A stretch of 64,000 bases of DNA from Acetobacterium wieringae (GTDB lineage: Bacteria; Bacillota; Clostridia; Eubacteriales; Eubacteriaceae), in NCBI RefSeq assembly GCF_026646375.1, contig NZ_JAIPPU010000001.1, positions 310,001 to 374,000 of the forward strand, in the 5' to 3' direction. Positions within the stretch are counted from its first letter, which is position 1. Each line of letters starts with the position of its first letter. The notes beneath the pieces were generated by a model. It did not search any database. It was not told the DNA's origin and saw nothing but the letters and a program-made list of their open reading frames with translations. This document shows positions 1 through 8,064 of this stretch, one piece after another. The translations under genes were made by a program, and so were the position numbers.

Positions 1-204
1 AATTTTCTTTCATTTGTTTACCTCTTATGATTAAATCTTATAATACGAAATCCAGTGTAAATTAGTTGTAGTATAGCACAGAAATAAAAAAGTGCGACTG
101 AATTAACACTAATTCGATGAAAAAACGATTGCAGAAATTTGGTGGTTTAAGAATAATGACCGGTTGTTTGGAACGAAAGGTGGCAAAAAGGCGCGGATCA
201 AAAA

Positions 205-230
205 GAAAACCCCCTGATAAAATCAGGGGT
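205..230 (-). terminator. Rho-independent terminator, minus strand
   Basis: An 8-bp perfect stem (211-218 with 222-229, loop AAA) is followed on the minus strand by GTTTTCTTTTTG. It lies downstream of the minus-strand genes at 413-1094, beyond the palindromic repeat, so it probably ends that transcript. Confidence 0.65.
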
Positions 231-239
231 AAGGTTATC

Positions 240-358
240 GATAAACTACCGTACCGACCAATTGTTAATCTGTTGTTCGCTGCGGAATCGGACAGGCTAT
301 CGCCGTGTCCGCTCCGATGCGTACAACATGATCTAACAATTGTCGGTACTGGGTTATC
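240..358. repeat. Palindromic interspersed repeat, copy A (119 bp)
   Basis: The two ends form an imperfect inverted repeat of about 36 nt: the 5' arm contains ACCGACCAATTGTTAATC and the 3' arm the complement of ACCGACAATTGTTAGATC. A second copy lies at 41709-41795. Copy A holds about 32 bp more in its centre, which form an inner hairpin (CGGACA...TGTCCG) that copy B lacks. Both copies sit just past the stop codon of a gene. No ORF inside looks real. It is most likely a small non-coding palindromic element (MITE- or REP-like), but two copies cannot settle whether it was mobile. Confidence 0.75.
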
Positions 359-412
359 TTTTTTGACCGTCATACCCCCGAAAAATCAGGAGGACTGGGC
401 TTAAGAGAAAAG

Positions 413-895
413 CTATTCCAAATCATCATCACTAAACTGGTTTTCCAGTTTTTTCTGGCGTTTTTTTACCAGGGTGCCGGAAACGAACAGGGCGATAAAG
501 ATCAGGGCAAACAGCATCGCAAAGATAAAGGCCGTCAGAGCGCCCAGGGCCAGCAAATTGTCTTTTAAATAAGCGTGATTTAGATACATCGTAATGGCAT
601 AAATGACGGCAAAAGCACCGGAGCCGATCAGGCTGTAGATCAGGTAGTTTTTGGTGGTGGGTTTACTGTAGAAATCCCATTGGCCCTTTTTGTAACAGCC
701 GACCATGACCCCGCCACAGCAGATAATAAAGATGGCCCATTCAAATCCCCATTGGCTAAAAGGGGCATTGAGAAACATCGACTGAACGATAATACTGCCA
801 AGCAACAGCCAGAAAACAATCCAGAAACAAACATGCTCGATTTTATATAATTCCAGTTCCTGGCGCTCATCAACCACTTTTTTAATTTTTTTCAT
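413..895 (-). CDS. Small four-helix membrane protein next to an HTH regulator (DUF6773-like)
   Basis: A 160-residue protein with a charged N terminus (KKIKKVVDERQ) and four hydrophobic segments at about residues 24-43, 52-66, 85-106 and 115-139. The tail is basic and then acidic (ends SDDDLE). The layout, and its pairing with a small XRE regulator, resemble Firmicute DUF6773-type proteins, whose function I do not know. Its start codon overlaps the end of the upstream regulator gene by 14 bp, so the two are probably translated from one message and the regulator may control both. Family assignment is from memory of the layout; the membrane nature is clear. Confidence 0.7.
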   Translation of the reverse strand: MKKIKKVVDERQELELYKIEHVCFWIVFWLLLGSIIVQSMFLNAPFSQWGFEWAIFIICCGGVMVGCYKKGQWDFYSKPTTKNYLIYSLIGSGAFAVIYAITMYLNHAYLKDNLLALGALTAFIFAMLFALIFIALFVSGTLVKKRQKKLENQFSDDDLE

Positions 896-1094
896 TGTCG
901 TTTTCCTCCCAGAACAAATCGTTCAACGTTTTTCCCAGCGCTTTACAGATGGCGATGCATAATTGTAAAGATGGGTTAAATTTACCGGTTTCAATCATCC
1001 CGATGGTTTGGCGGGTGACGCCGACCCGTGTGGCCAGTTCGGCCTGTGAAATGTCTTTTTCAACCCGGGCTACTTTCAATTTTATATTTTTCAT
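882..1094 (-). CDS. XRE/Cro-family transcriptional regulator, 70 aa
   Basis: A single helix-turn-helix domain fills this 70-residue protein. The motif is visible as SQAELATRVGVTRQTIGMIE at about residues 16-35, followed by NPSLQLCIAICKALG, which is typical of small YozG-like regulators. There is no ligand-binding domain. The ATG has AAGGAG on the minus strand nearby. It is the first gene of a two-gene operon with the membrane protein that follows, and its own promoter contains a perfect palindrome over the -10 box, which suggests self-repression. Confidence 0.9.
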   Translation of the reverse strand: MKNIKLKVARVEKDISQAELATRVGVTRQTIGMIETGKFNPSLQLCIAICKALGKTLNDLFWEENDNEKN

Positions 1095-1115
1095 CTGATC
1101 ACTCCTTACATGACG

Positions 1116-1145
1116 TATAGTATACTATAAAAAACAAAAAGTCAA
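1116..1145 (-). promoter_or_regulatory. Promoter with palindromic operator for the HTH/membrane-protein operon
   Basis: On the minus strand TTGACT (1145-1140) is separated by 17 nt from TACTAT (1122-1117). A perfect 14-bp palindrome, TATAGTATACTATA (1116-1129), covers the -10 box and would be a natural operator for the XRE regulator encoded just downstream. Promoter boxes are seen directly; the binding is inferred. Confidence 0.65.
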
Positions 1146-1167
1146 ATATATATTGCATTATGACATG

Positions 1168-1194
1168 TAAAAAAAGCAGGCTGTGATTGTCTGC
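1168..1194 (-). terminator. Weak candidate terminator downstream of the radical SAM gene
   Basis: GCAG and CTGC (1176-1179, 1191-1194) form a short stem followed on the minus strand by seven T residues. The stem is only 4 bp, so this is weak. Confidence 0.3.
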
Positions 1195-1259
1195 TGGTTG
1201 TGAAAAGGCCTTTTGAGGCTGGCTGGCAGCAATCAATTTTTAATTGTAGTACAAGGAAC

Positions 1260-2144
1260 CTAATCAAAAAATGACAACTGCTGGCTACCGTGCTCCAGTT
1301 TGTAACGGCCGACAATGTCCTCCATTTTGTAGAGTAGCCCATAATGCTGGCATTCTCTGGTAAAGATCGTCCAGAGGTTTTTGGCCTGGGGGCTGGCGCA
1401 GCTGTAGGCATTGCCGAAGTGACGGAGGTACTCTTTTTTGATGCCAGGAAAATGGGCATCCAGCTGATCATAAAAATAAAGGCGCTGGGAATCCCGCAGG
1501 GTCACCCCGAAGGCGGGATAAATAAACTTGGCGCCCTGCTCGGCCGCGGAAGCTACAATAGCCTTAATGTTTGCCAGGGTATCATTGATAAAGGGGAGAA
1601 TCGGCATCAGCAGAATGCCGGTAAAAATACCGTGATCCGATAGCGCTTTAATGGCTGAAAAACGGGCGGAGCTGGGAGCGACCTGGGGTTCGATTATTTT
1701 AGCAAGCGCATCGTCGGCACAGGTAATCGTAATTTTGATAATCACAGGTGATCGCTTCTGAATTGCTAAGAGCAGATCCTCATCCCGGGTAACAAGCGGG
1801 CTTTTGGTGGCAATGGCCACCCCATAACCATAGCGTTTAAATAGCTCCAGAGCCTGACGGGTGAGCTGATGTTTCTTTTCCATGGGATTATAGGGGTCGC
1901 TCATGGCGCCGGTACCCACCACGCCCTTTAAGGTTTTGCGGCGCAGGTTATCTTCCAGAATGGTCAGGGCGTTTTCTTTGGCCCGAACCTGGTCGAAGGC
2001 GTCAATCCCATAGCAGTCGCTGCGGCTGTCGCAGTAAATACAGCCATGGGAGCAGCCCCGGTAGATATTCATGTTATAGTCGGTGCCGAACCAGAAATTA
2101 TTTTTGGTTCGGGTCAGCATATTTTTAGCTGGGATGGTTTCCAT
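1260..2144 (-). CDS. Radical SAM protein, SplB/Rv2578c-like
   Basis: A 294-residue protein with a radical SAM cluster motif CX3CX2C (CSHGCIYC, about residues 31-38) preceded by NIYRGC, as in SplB-like and Rv2578c-like proteins. The TIM-barrel signature GAMSDPYNP follows at about residue 78. A spore photoproduct lyase proper would carry a further conserved catalytic cysteine, which I cannot place with certainty, so the substrate is open. The ATG has a GAAAGG ribosome site. It starts 21 bp after the stop of the pentapeptide gene and probably shares its transcript. Confidence 0.85.
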   Translation of the reverse strand: METIPAKNMLTRTKNNFWFGTDYNMNIYRGCSHGCIYCDSRSDCYGIDAFDQVRAKENALTILEDNLRRKTLKGVVGTGAMSDPYNPMEKKHQLTRQALELFKRYGYGVAIATKSPLVTRDEDLLLAIQKRSPVIIKITITCADDALAKIIEPQVAPSSARFSAIKALSDHGIFTGILLMPILPFINDTLANIKAIVASAAEQGAKFIYPAFGVTLRDSQRLYFYDQLDAHFPGIKKEYLRHFGNAYSCASPQAKNLWTIFTRECQHYGLLYKMEDIVGRYKLEHGSQQLSFFD

Positions 2145-2165
2145 AAGCGACCTTTCTTTCGTGTG

Positions 2166-2813
2166 TTATGAGCGGACAATCAAACCCATTAACTTAGCCA
2201 GTCCGGCGGCCTGAAAGGTGGTGACTACGGCCCCGCTTAATGCTTCAATGGAGACGATCAGGCCATCAATCTGGCAGGAGGTGAAGTCCAGTCCTTTGAG
2301 GGGCGTTTTAAAAAAACTGGTTTGGCTGAAATTAACATCGTCCAATTTGATTTGGGTAAGTTTGCACTCGGAAATGGTGGCTTCGCTAAAATCACATTGG
2401 GAGATTGCCAGGGTTTTGAGTTTGGTCTTGCTGAAATTGGCATATTGAAAACTGGAGTCCGTGGCCAGAAAATTTTCCAGCTGAGCCTGAAAAAAATCAG
2501 CACCCACCAACTTACAGGCAAAAAACTCACAGCGATTGAAATAACCCTCGGCAAAACTGCTGTTGGATAGGCTGCAGGACTTAAAACGCAGATCTCGGCC
2601 GTCGATTTTTTCAAAATTGCAGTCAGAAAAATCACAGTTTTCAAAAAGTGATTCCCGAAACGAGAGATGGGAAAAATCTTCGTTGTTAAAGGTTAAATCT
2701 TTAAAATGCTGGCCTTCAATATCCACTTCTTCGTCCCGGGCCCAGGCCAGCAGGGATAAAAAATCCTCGGTGAACGCTAGGACAGGAGGAATGTTTGGCG
2801 TTGATCGTTTCAT
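2166..2813 (-). CDS. Pentapeptide-repeat protein, 215 aa
   Basis: Between about residues 40 and 185 the protein consists of A(D/N)LXX-type pentapeptide repeats (FENCDFSDCNFEK, LVGADFFQAQ, CDFSEATISECKL), predicted to form a right-handed quadrilateral beta-helix. Some such proteins protect DNA gyrase by mimicking DNA; nothing here shows that role. I use the ATG at 2813 because GGAGG lies seven bases upstream; a longer reading to 2873 has no ribosome site. It is the first gene of a probable two-gene operon with the radical SAM gene. Confidence 0.85.
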   Translation of the reverse strand: MKRSTPNIPPVLAFTEDFLSLLAWARDEEVDIEGQHFKDLTFNNEDFSHLSFRESLFENCDFSDCNFEKIDGRDLRFKSCSLSNSSFAEGYFNRCEFFACKLVGADFFQAQLENFLATDSSFQYANFSKTKLKTLAISQCDFSEATISECKLTQIKLDDVNFSQTSFFKTPLKGLDFTSCQIDGLIVSIEALSGAVVTTFQAAGLAKLMGLIVRS

Positions 2814-2965
2814 AAAACCTCCGGTAGTATAATATATTATGATCAGTTTAACACGATTTTTAAAACTGTACAATTAAATGGGCTTCAGATATTTGCAATT
2901 TCCAGCGATAAAGCTTATAATTTTTTTAAGAGTCATTGTGATAGTACGAACAAACAGGAGTAAAA

Positions 2966-4174
2966 ATGAAAACATCTCAGCGCATCCAAAAAATGGGGGA
3001 ACCCGCTCTTTTAAAATATTATCCACTGGTTAATGAGGCCCAGAAAAAGGGCAAGAAAGTTTATTTTTTAAACATCGGCCAGCCGGATATTAAAACCCCG
3101 GCCGGTTTTTTAGACAGTGTTAACTGTATTGATCAGGAAGTCTTATCCTACCAGGCTCCGGAGGGGATTATTGAGCTTCGGCAAGCAGCCTGCGATTATT
3201 ACCGGCGGCTGGGTCTTCATTACGACGTCGGTGATCTTTTTGTCACCAATGGCGGCAGCGAGGCCTTGTTGTTTACCTTTATCGGGATCTGCAATGCCGG
3301 GGATGAAATCCTCACCGCCGAACCGCTCTACAGTATTTACAAGGAAATGGCGGCGGCCACCGATGTTAACCTGGTTGGTTTTAAAACCTACGCTGAAGAC
3401 GGCTTTGCCCTGCCAGCGGCGGCGGTGATTGAAGCAGCCATTACACCCCGAACCAAGGCGCTGCTGATGACCAATCCCGGGAATCCCACCGGTAAGGTTT
3501 TTTCCCGGGAAGAAATTGAGGTGATGGTGAAACTGGCCATCAAACACAATCTCTATCTGATTTCTGATGAGGTTTACCGGGAGTTTGTTTATGACAGTCA
3601 GGACTATCTGAGTCCGGCCCAGTATGACGAACTGGCCCAGCATTTTATTCTGATTGACAGTATTTCCAAACGCTACAGCGCCTGTGGCGCACGGATTGGT
3701 TTTATTGTCTCCAAAAATAAAACCCTGATGAATCAGCTTAAAAAACTGGTCCAGATGCGACTGTCGGTTTCGACAATCGATCAGATTGGAGCGGTTTCGC
3801 TGCTGAAGCTGGATGGACATTTTTTTGATGGGGTTTTAAAGGAATATACCCGCCGACGGGAGATCGTTTACGCTGCCCTTCAGGAAATCCCCGGTGTCAT
3901 CTGCAAAGAACCCCGGGGGGCATTTTACTTTATGGCCAAGCTACCCATTAAAGAGGCCAGTCATTTTATCGAATGGCTGATCACTGATTTTGACGATCAG
4001 GGTGAAACAGTGCTCTTATCCCCGGCCAATGATTTTTATTTAAACCCCCAGGACGGGGCTGATGAGGTTCGGATTGCCTATGTGCTTAATGGCGAGGATA
4101 TGAAAAAGAGTATGGAAGTATTAAAGCATGGTCTGGCTGCCTATGAAAAAGCTTTTCCAGAGCAGTGTAAATAA
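2966..4174 (+). CDS. PLP-dependent aminotransferase, class I/II
   Basis: A 402-residue cytosolic fold-type I aminotransferase. Visible signatures are the N-terminal NIGQPDIKTP, the loop TNPGNPTGKVFS, the cofactor-contacting SDEVYREFVYD, and the Schiff-base lysine in SISKRYSACGARIGF. This is the AspC/ArAT-like group that transaminates amino acids with 2-oxoacids; the amino donor cannot be read from the sequence. The ATG follows CAGGAG. It leads a three-gene run with the HD exonuclease (20-bp gap) and the thioesterase (9-bp gap), probably one operon. Confidence 0.9.
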   Translation: MKTSQRIQKMGEPALLKYYPLVNEAQKKGKKVYFLNIGQPDIKTPAGFLDSVNCIDQEVLSYQAPEGIIELRQAACDYYRRLGLHYDVGDLFVTNGGSEALLFTFIGICNAGDEILTAEPLYSIYKEMAAATDVNLVGFKTYAEDGFALPAAAVIEAAITPRTKALLMTNPGNPTGKVFSREEIEVMVKLAIKHNLYLISDEVYREFVYDSQDYLSPAQYDELAQHFILIDSISKRYSACGARIGFIVSKNKTLMNQLKKLVQMRLSVSTIDQIGAVSLLKLDGHFFDGVLKEYTRRREIVYAALQEIPGVICKEPRGAFYFMAKLPIKEASHFIEWLITDFDDQGETVLLSPANDFYLNPQDGADEVRIAYVLNGEDMKKSMEVLKHGLAAYEKAFPEQCK

Positions 4175-4194
4175 AAAAACAAGAGGAGAATAAA

Positions 4195-5142
4195 TTGAAA
4201 ATCAAGTCAGTACAGAAGGGGCAAAATTATCTGGGCTTTCTCTTTATAAAGTCGCAGATGACCAAAACCGCTACCAATGGCAGTCGCTATTTTAATATGG
4301 TCTTGAATGATGCCGATTTTGACGAAATCGATGGGAAGAAATGGGACGTAAAACCGGAGGAAGAGGAAATCTTCACCAATGGCAAACTGGTAAAAATAAA
4401 GGGGAAGGTTCAGGAATTCAACAACCGGCTACAGCTGATCGTCGAAAAAATGCGATTGGTCGATGAATCAGATGAGGTGAGCATCAATGATTTCATTGAA
4501 ACCGTACCGGTGGATATTGATGAAATGCTGGGTTATATCAATGATACGATTGATGATTTTACCAATGCTGACATTGCTGCCATCACCAGTAAAATCTTTA
4601 GTGATCAAACCGAGATTCTGAGCTATTTTCCAGCCGCCAAAAAGCACCATCATGCCATTAAGGGCGGATTGCTTTATCATATTTATTCGATGCTCCGTAT
4701 CGGCAAGAGTCTGGCGGGAATTTATCCCTTGATCAACCGGGATCTGCTGTATGCTGGCATCATCCTTCACGATATCGGAAAAATCAATGAGATGGTTTCG
4801 GATGAAAACGGATCGGTATCCGATTATACCCCTGAGGGCAAACTGCTGGGGCACATCACCCAGGAAATTGTCGAACTGGAGCTGGTCGGTCAGTCTCTGG
4901 GCGCCGATCCGGAGGTTCTGATGATGCTTAAACACATGATTCTTTCCCATCATTACCAGCCGGAATTTGGCAGTCCCAAACGGCCAATGTTTCCGGAAGC
5001 AGAACTGCTCCATCACATTGACATGATCGATGCCCGGATGTATACCATGGAACAGGCCCTCAACCGGGTGGAACCGGGAAGCTTCACTGAAGCCAATTGG
5101 AGCCTTGACGGAATCAGTCTGTATCGCCGCAATTTTTTATAG
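4195..5142 (+). CDS. yhaM: YhaM-type 3'-5' exonuclease (OB fold + HD domain)
   Basis: A 315-residue protein with an N-terminal OB-type nucleic-acid-binding domain (about 1-90) and a C-terminal HD metal-dependent phosphohydrolase domain. The HD residues appear as KHHHAIKGGLLYH and ILHDIGK, with later conserved histidines in MILSHHY. YhaM family enzymes degrade single-stranded RNA and DNA from the 3' end. The start is TTG at 4195, placed by AGGAGA seven bases upstream; no ATG fits. It lies between the aminotransferase and thioesterase genes. Confidence 0.85.
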   Translation: MKIKSVQKGQNYLGFLFIKSQMTKTATNGSRYFNMVLNDADFDEIDGKKWDVKPEEEEIFTNGKLVKIKGKVQEFNNRLQLIVEKMRLVDESDEVSINDFIETVPVDIDEMLGYINDTIDDFTNADIAAITSKIFSDQTEILSYFPAAKKHHHAIKGGLLYHIYSMLRIGKSLAGIYPLINRDLLYAGIILHDIGKINEMVSDENGSVSDYTPEGKLLGHITQEIVELELVGQSLGADPEVLMMLKHMILSHHYQPEFGSPKRPMFPEAELLHHIDMIDARMYTMEQALNRVEPGSFTEANWSLDGISLYRRNFL

Positions 5143-5151
5143 GAGCAGCTT

Positions 5152-5880
5152 ATGAGCCTTGTCTATCAGGAAAAAAAGCGGGTGGCCTGTTACGAATCGG
5201 ATTCCACCGAGAAAATGCTGCCCACCACTGCCATGAACTATTTTCAGGAAGCCTCCACCAACCAGGGTAATCAGTTGGGTTTGGGTGGGGATTACTTAAA
5301 GGAAAACAATCTGGCCTGGTTTCTGGTCAAATATGCGATTCGCTTCTACGATTATCCCCGCTACCAGGATGAGGTGACGGTGACGACCCGGGCGACCGGG
5401 ATGGAGAAATTCTGTGCCACAAGACGGTTCACCGTCGAGGATGCAAGTGGCGTGGTTAAGGTTACCGCCGATACTCAGTGGTTGCTGATTAACCGGGAGA
5501 CCGAAAAAATGGAGCGTATCGACGAGCATCCGGAGATGGATGCCTATGAGTGTTTTGATAAAGGGGAACCGATCTTTAAGAAGCTACTTAAAATTAATCA
5601 CGTTGATCTGGAAAAGTGTTTCTCGGTACGGTTTCTCGATATTGATTTTAATCAGCATGTCAACCATGTCAAATATCTGGCCTGGGCCATTGAGGTTCTG
5701 CCCTTGGAGGTGGTTAAAAGCAAGGTCCTGGCTGAAGCCAAAATGATTTATAAGGCCCAATGCTTTTACGGCGATCAGGTCCGGGCGCTCGGTGAGAAAT
5801 TGGGGGAAAACCAGTATCGAATTGATATTGTTAATCAGGACGATATCATTTTGTGTCAACTGGAGCTGATGCTTAAGTAA
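5152..5880 (+). CDS. Acyl-ACP thioesterase (FatA/FatB family)
   Basis: A 242-residue double-hotdog protein. The first hotdog carries MNYFQEASTNQG, and the second carries the catalytic-site segment DFNQHVNHVKYLAW with the conserved Asn and His. Such enzymes release free fatty acids from acyl carrier protein in the cytosol. The length fits bacterial acyl-ACP thioesterases (PF01643). The ATG follows AGGAGCAGCTT, nine bases after the exonuclease stop, so the three genes 2966-5880 probably form one operon ended by the hairpin at 5883. Confidence 0.88.
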   Translation: MSLVYQEKKRVACYESDSTEKMLPTTAMNYFQEASTNQGNQLGLGGDYLKENNLAWFLVKYAIRFYDYPRYQDEVTVTTRATGMEKFCATRRFTVEDASGVVKVTADTQWLLINRETEKMERIDEHPEMDAYECFDKGEPIFKKLLKINHVDLEKCFSVRFLDIDFNQHVNHVKYLAWAIEVLPLEVVKSKVLAEAKMIYKAQCFYGDQVRALGEKLGENQYRIDIVNQDDIILCQLELMLK

Positions 5881-5881
5881 A

Positions 5882-5930
5882 AGAACCGCCTTCATCGGAT
5901 TATTTTATGGTCTGGTGGCGGTTTTTCTTT
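5882..5930 (+). terminator. Candidate terminator after the thioesterase operon
   Basis: AACCGCC (5883-5889) pairs with GGCGGTT (5917-5923), followed by TTTCTTTT. The loop is 27 nt, so it is plausible but not ideal. Confidence 0.5.
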
Positions 5931-6203
5931 TACCCGGAAAGGATGGGAAGATCAGAAGCTGTAAGAATTGTGATATTTACAAAAATATGAATAAAACGCT
6001 TTCAAAGAATATAAAATGATGTATTTGTAAAAAAATTGATATAAAAATGAAAATAAAATTTAATAATAGAGAATAGATACACAGTTTTGGATAAAAAGAT
6101 GAGACAAAAGCATCTAGAGTAAAAAATGATACATGATTAACAATTAAAACTGGGAATAAGTTCAAAATAATAGTAAAATTTTATCATAACTATTGTTTGA
6201 TTT
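5931..6203. other. AT-rich intergenic region upstream of fhs; nothing recognised
   Basis: About 270 bp of strongly AT-rich sequence. I see no credible ORF, no riboswitch signature and no repeat shared with the rest of the window. Confidence 0.6.
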
Positions 6204-6231
6204 TTGTTATGGAATCGGTTAAACTTATAGT
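6204..6231 (+). promoter_or_regulatory. Probable fhs promoter
   Basis: TTGTTA (6204-6209), a 16-bp spacer and TATAGT (6226-6231) stand about 40 bp ahead of the fhs start codon. Confidence 0.5.
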
Positions 6232-6269
6232 AGTTGTTAAATATTTATCAAAGTATTGGAGGAGAAAAA

Positions 6270-7946
6270 ATGGGATTTAAATCAGATATTGAGATTGCAC
6301 AAGAAGCTACACCACAGGATATTCGTGAGATAGCAAAGAAATTGGGTTTAACAGAAGACGATCTGGATTTATACGGGAAGTATAAAGCAAAGGTCGACTA
6401 TAACCTGTTAAAGAAAACAACCGGAAAAAAAGCCCGGTTAATCCTGACCACTGCCATCAATCCAACACCAGCCGGTGAAGGAAAAACGACCACCACAATC
6501 GGGGTTGCCGATGGATTATCACGAATTGGAAAAAATACCCTGGTAGCCTTGAGAGAACCATCCTTAGGACCGGTATTTGGTGTCAAAGGTGGAGCCGCAG
6601 GTGGCGGATACGCTCAGGTTGTGCCAATGGAAGATATCAACCTTCACTTTACCGGTGACTTCCATGCCATCGGAGCCGCCAACAATTTACTGGCAGCAAT
6701 GCTGGATAACCACATCAAACAAGGAAACGAACTGAAAATCGACGCCAAGAAAATCACCTGGAGACGATGTATTGATATGAATGACCGTCAACTGCGAAAT
6801 GTCGTTGATGGTTTAGGCGGATCCGGAGACGGCGTTGTCCGTGAAGATGGATTTGACATCACCGTAGCTTCTGAAGTTATGGCAGCCTTCTGTCTGGCCA
6901 GTGACATCTCTGATTTAAAAGCCCGACTGGGACGCATCATCGTTGGTTACAGCGTTGCCGGAGAACCCATCACCGCTGAGCAGTTAAAAGCCAACGGCGC
7001 TATGGCAGCCCTGTTAAAAGATGCCTTAAAACCAAACCTGGTACAAACCCTGGAAGGCACACCTGCCTTTATCCACGGTGGACCCTTCGCCAATATCGCT
7101 CACGGCTGTAACTCTGTCATCGCAACCCGTATGGCTATGCATTTTGCTGACTACGTGGTTACCGAAGGTGGATTCGGAGCCGACCTTGGCGCTGAAAAAT
7201 TCCTCGATATCAAATGTCGGATGGCTGGTTTAAAACCGGATGCCGTTATCATCGTAGCCACTGTCCGCGCCCTTAAATATAATGGTGGCGTAGCTAAAGC
7301 TGATCTGAACGCAGAAAATCTGGACGCTTTAAAAGCCGGACTGCCAAATCTGTTAAAACATGTTGAAAACATCACCCAGGTCTTTAAGTTGCCAGCGGTT
7401 GTTGCCATCAATGAATTCCCACTGGATACCGAAGCCGAGTTGGCACTGGTCAAATCCGAATGCCAGAAACTGGGCGTTAACGTGGCCATTTCCCAGGTAT
7501 GGGCAAAAGGCGGCGAAGGCGGAGAAGAACTGGCCAAAGAAGTGGTTCGTTTAATTGACGAAAGTGAAGGCACCTTCGAATACTGCTACGAACTGGATAT
7601 GCCAATCAAAGCTAAAATCGAAGCCATTGCCACCCGTATTTACGGCGCAGACGGTGTTGACTTTACCCCAGTAGCAACCAAAGAAATGGAACGATTGACA
7701 GCCCTTGGCTTTGACAAGGTGCCAATCTGTATGGCTAAAACCCAATACTCCTTAACCGATGACCAGACCAAACTGGGTCGTCCAACTGGCTTTAGAATCA
7801 CGGTACGTCAGGTTAATATCTCAGCCGGTGCTGGCTTTATTGTCGCTCTGACCGGAGAAATCATGAAAATGCCTGGTCTGCCAAAAGTACCGGCAGCCGA
7901 AAAAATTGATGTTGATGAAAACGGCGTAATTGCTGGTTTATTCTAG
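6270..7946 (+). CDS. fhs: Formate-tetrahydrofolate ligase
   Basis: The 558-residue enzyme makes 10-formyl-THF from formate, THF and ATP, the second step of the methyl branch of the Wood-Ljungdahl pathway. The P-loop-like segment [18 protein letters not shown] lies near residue 67, followed by [25 protein letters not shown], both hallmarks of the family. I choose the ATG at 6270 over the one at 6234 because GGAGGAG lies six to ten bases upstream and the length then matches other Fhs proteins. It is monocistronic here, with a promoter at 6204-6231 and a strong terminator at 8017. Its codon use is visibly different from its neighbours (high usage of preferred codons), as expected for a highly expressed gene. 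Confidence 0.98.
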   Translation: MGFKSDIEIAQEATPQDIREIAKKLGLTEDDLDLYGKYKAKVDYNLLKKTTGKKARLILTTAINPTPAGEGKTTTTIGVADGLSRIGKNTLVALREPSLGPVFGVKGGAAGGGYAQVVPMEDINLHFTGDFHAIGAANNLLAAMLDNHIKQGNELKIDAKKITWRRCIDMNDRQLRNVVDGLGGSGDGVVREDGFDITVASEVMAAFCLASDISDLKARLGRIIVGYSVAGEPITAEQLKANGAMAALLKDALKPNLVQTLEGTPAFIHGGPFANIAHGCNSVIATRMAMHFADYVVTEGGFGADLGAEKFLDIKCRMAGLKPDAVIIVATVRALKYNGGVAKADLNAENLDALKAGLPNLLKHVENITQVFKLPAVVAINEFPLDTEAELALVKSECQKLGVNVAISQVWAKGGEGGEELAKEVVRLIDESEGTFEYCYELDMPIKAKIEAIATRIYGADGVDFTPVATKEMERLTALGFDKVPICMAKTQYSLTDDQTKLGRPTGFRITVRQVNISAGAGFIVALTGEIMKMPGLPKVPAAEKIDVDENGVIAGLF

Positions 7947-8016
7947 AAATAAAGCCCGGAAGAATTTCACTTGAAAGAGCTATCTTAAGTGTTTTCCTCT
8001 AAATCATGATAAAAAT

Positions 8017-8053
8017 AATAAAACCCTTGCTGAGTGCATCAGCAAGGGTTTTA
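8017..8053. terminator. Bidirectional terminator between fhs and fbp
   Basis: AAAACCCTTGCTGA and TCAGCAAGGGTTTT form a near-perfect stem with a short loop between two convergent genes, with A-rich and T-rich flanks on both sides. Confidence 0.9.
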
Positions 8054-8064
8054 TGTTCTTCACT

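Noticed and set aside
62-404. Overlapping ORFs of about 100 residues on both strands at the window start
   Set aside because: They run across a terminator and the palindromic repeat, have no ribosome site and no protein-like composition.
3143-3820. 225-residue minus-strand ORF
   Set aside because: It is antisense to the aminotransferase, whose motifs are complete on the plus strand.
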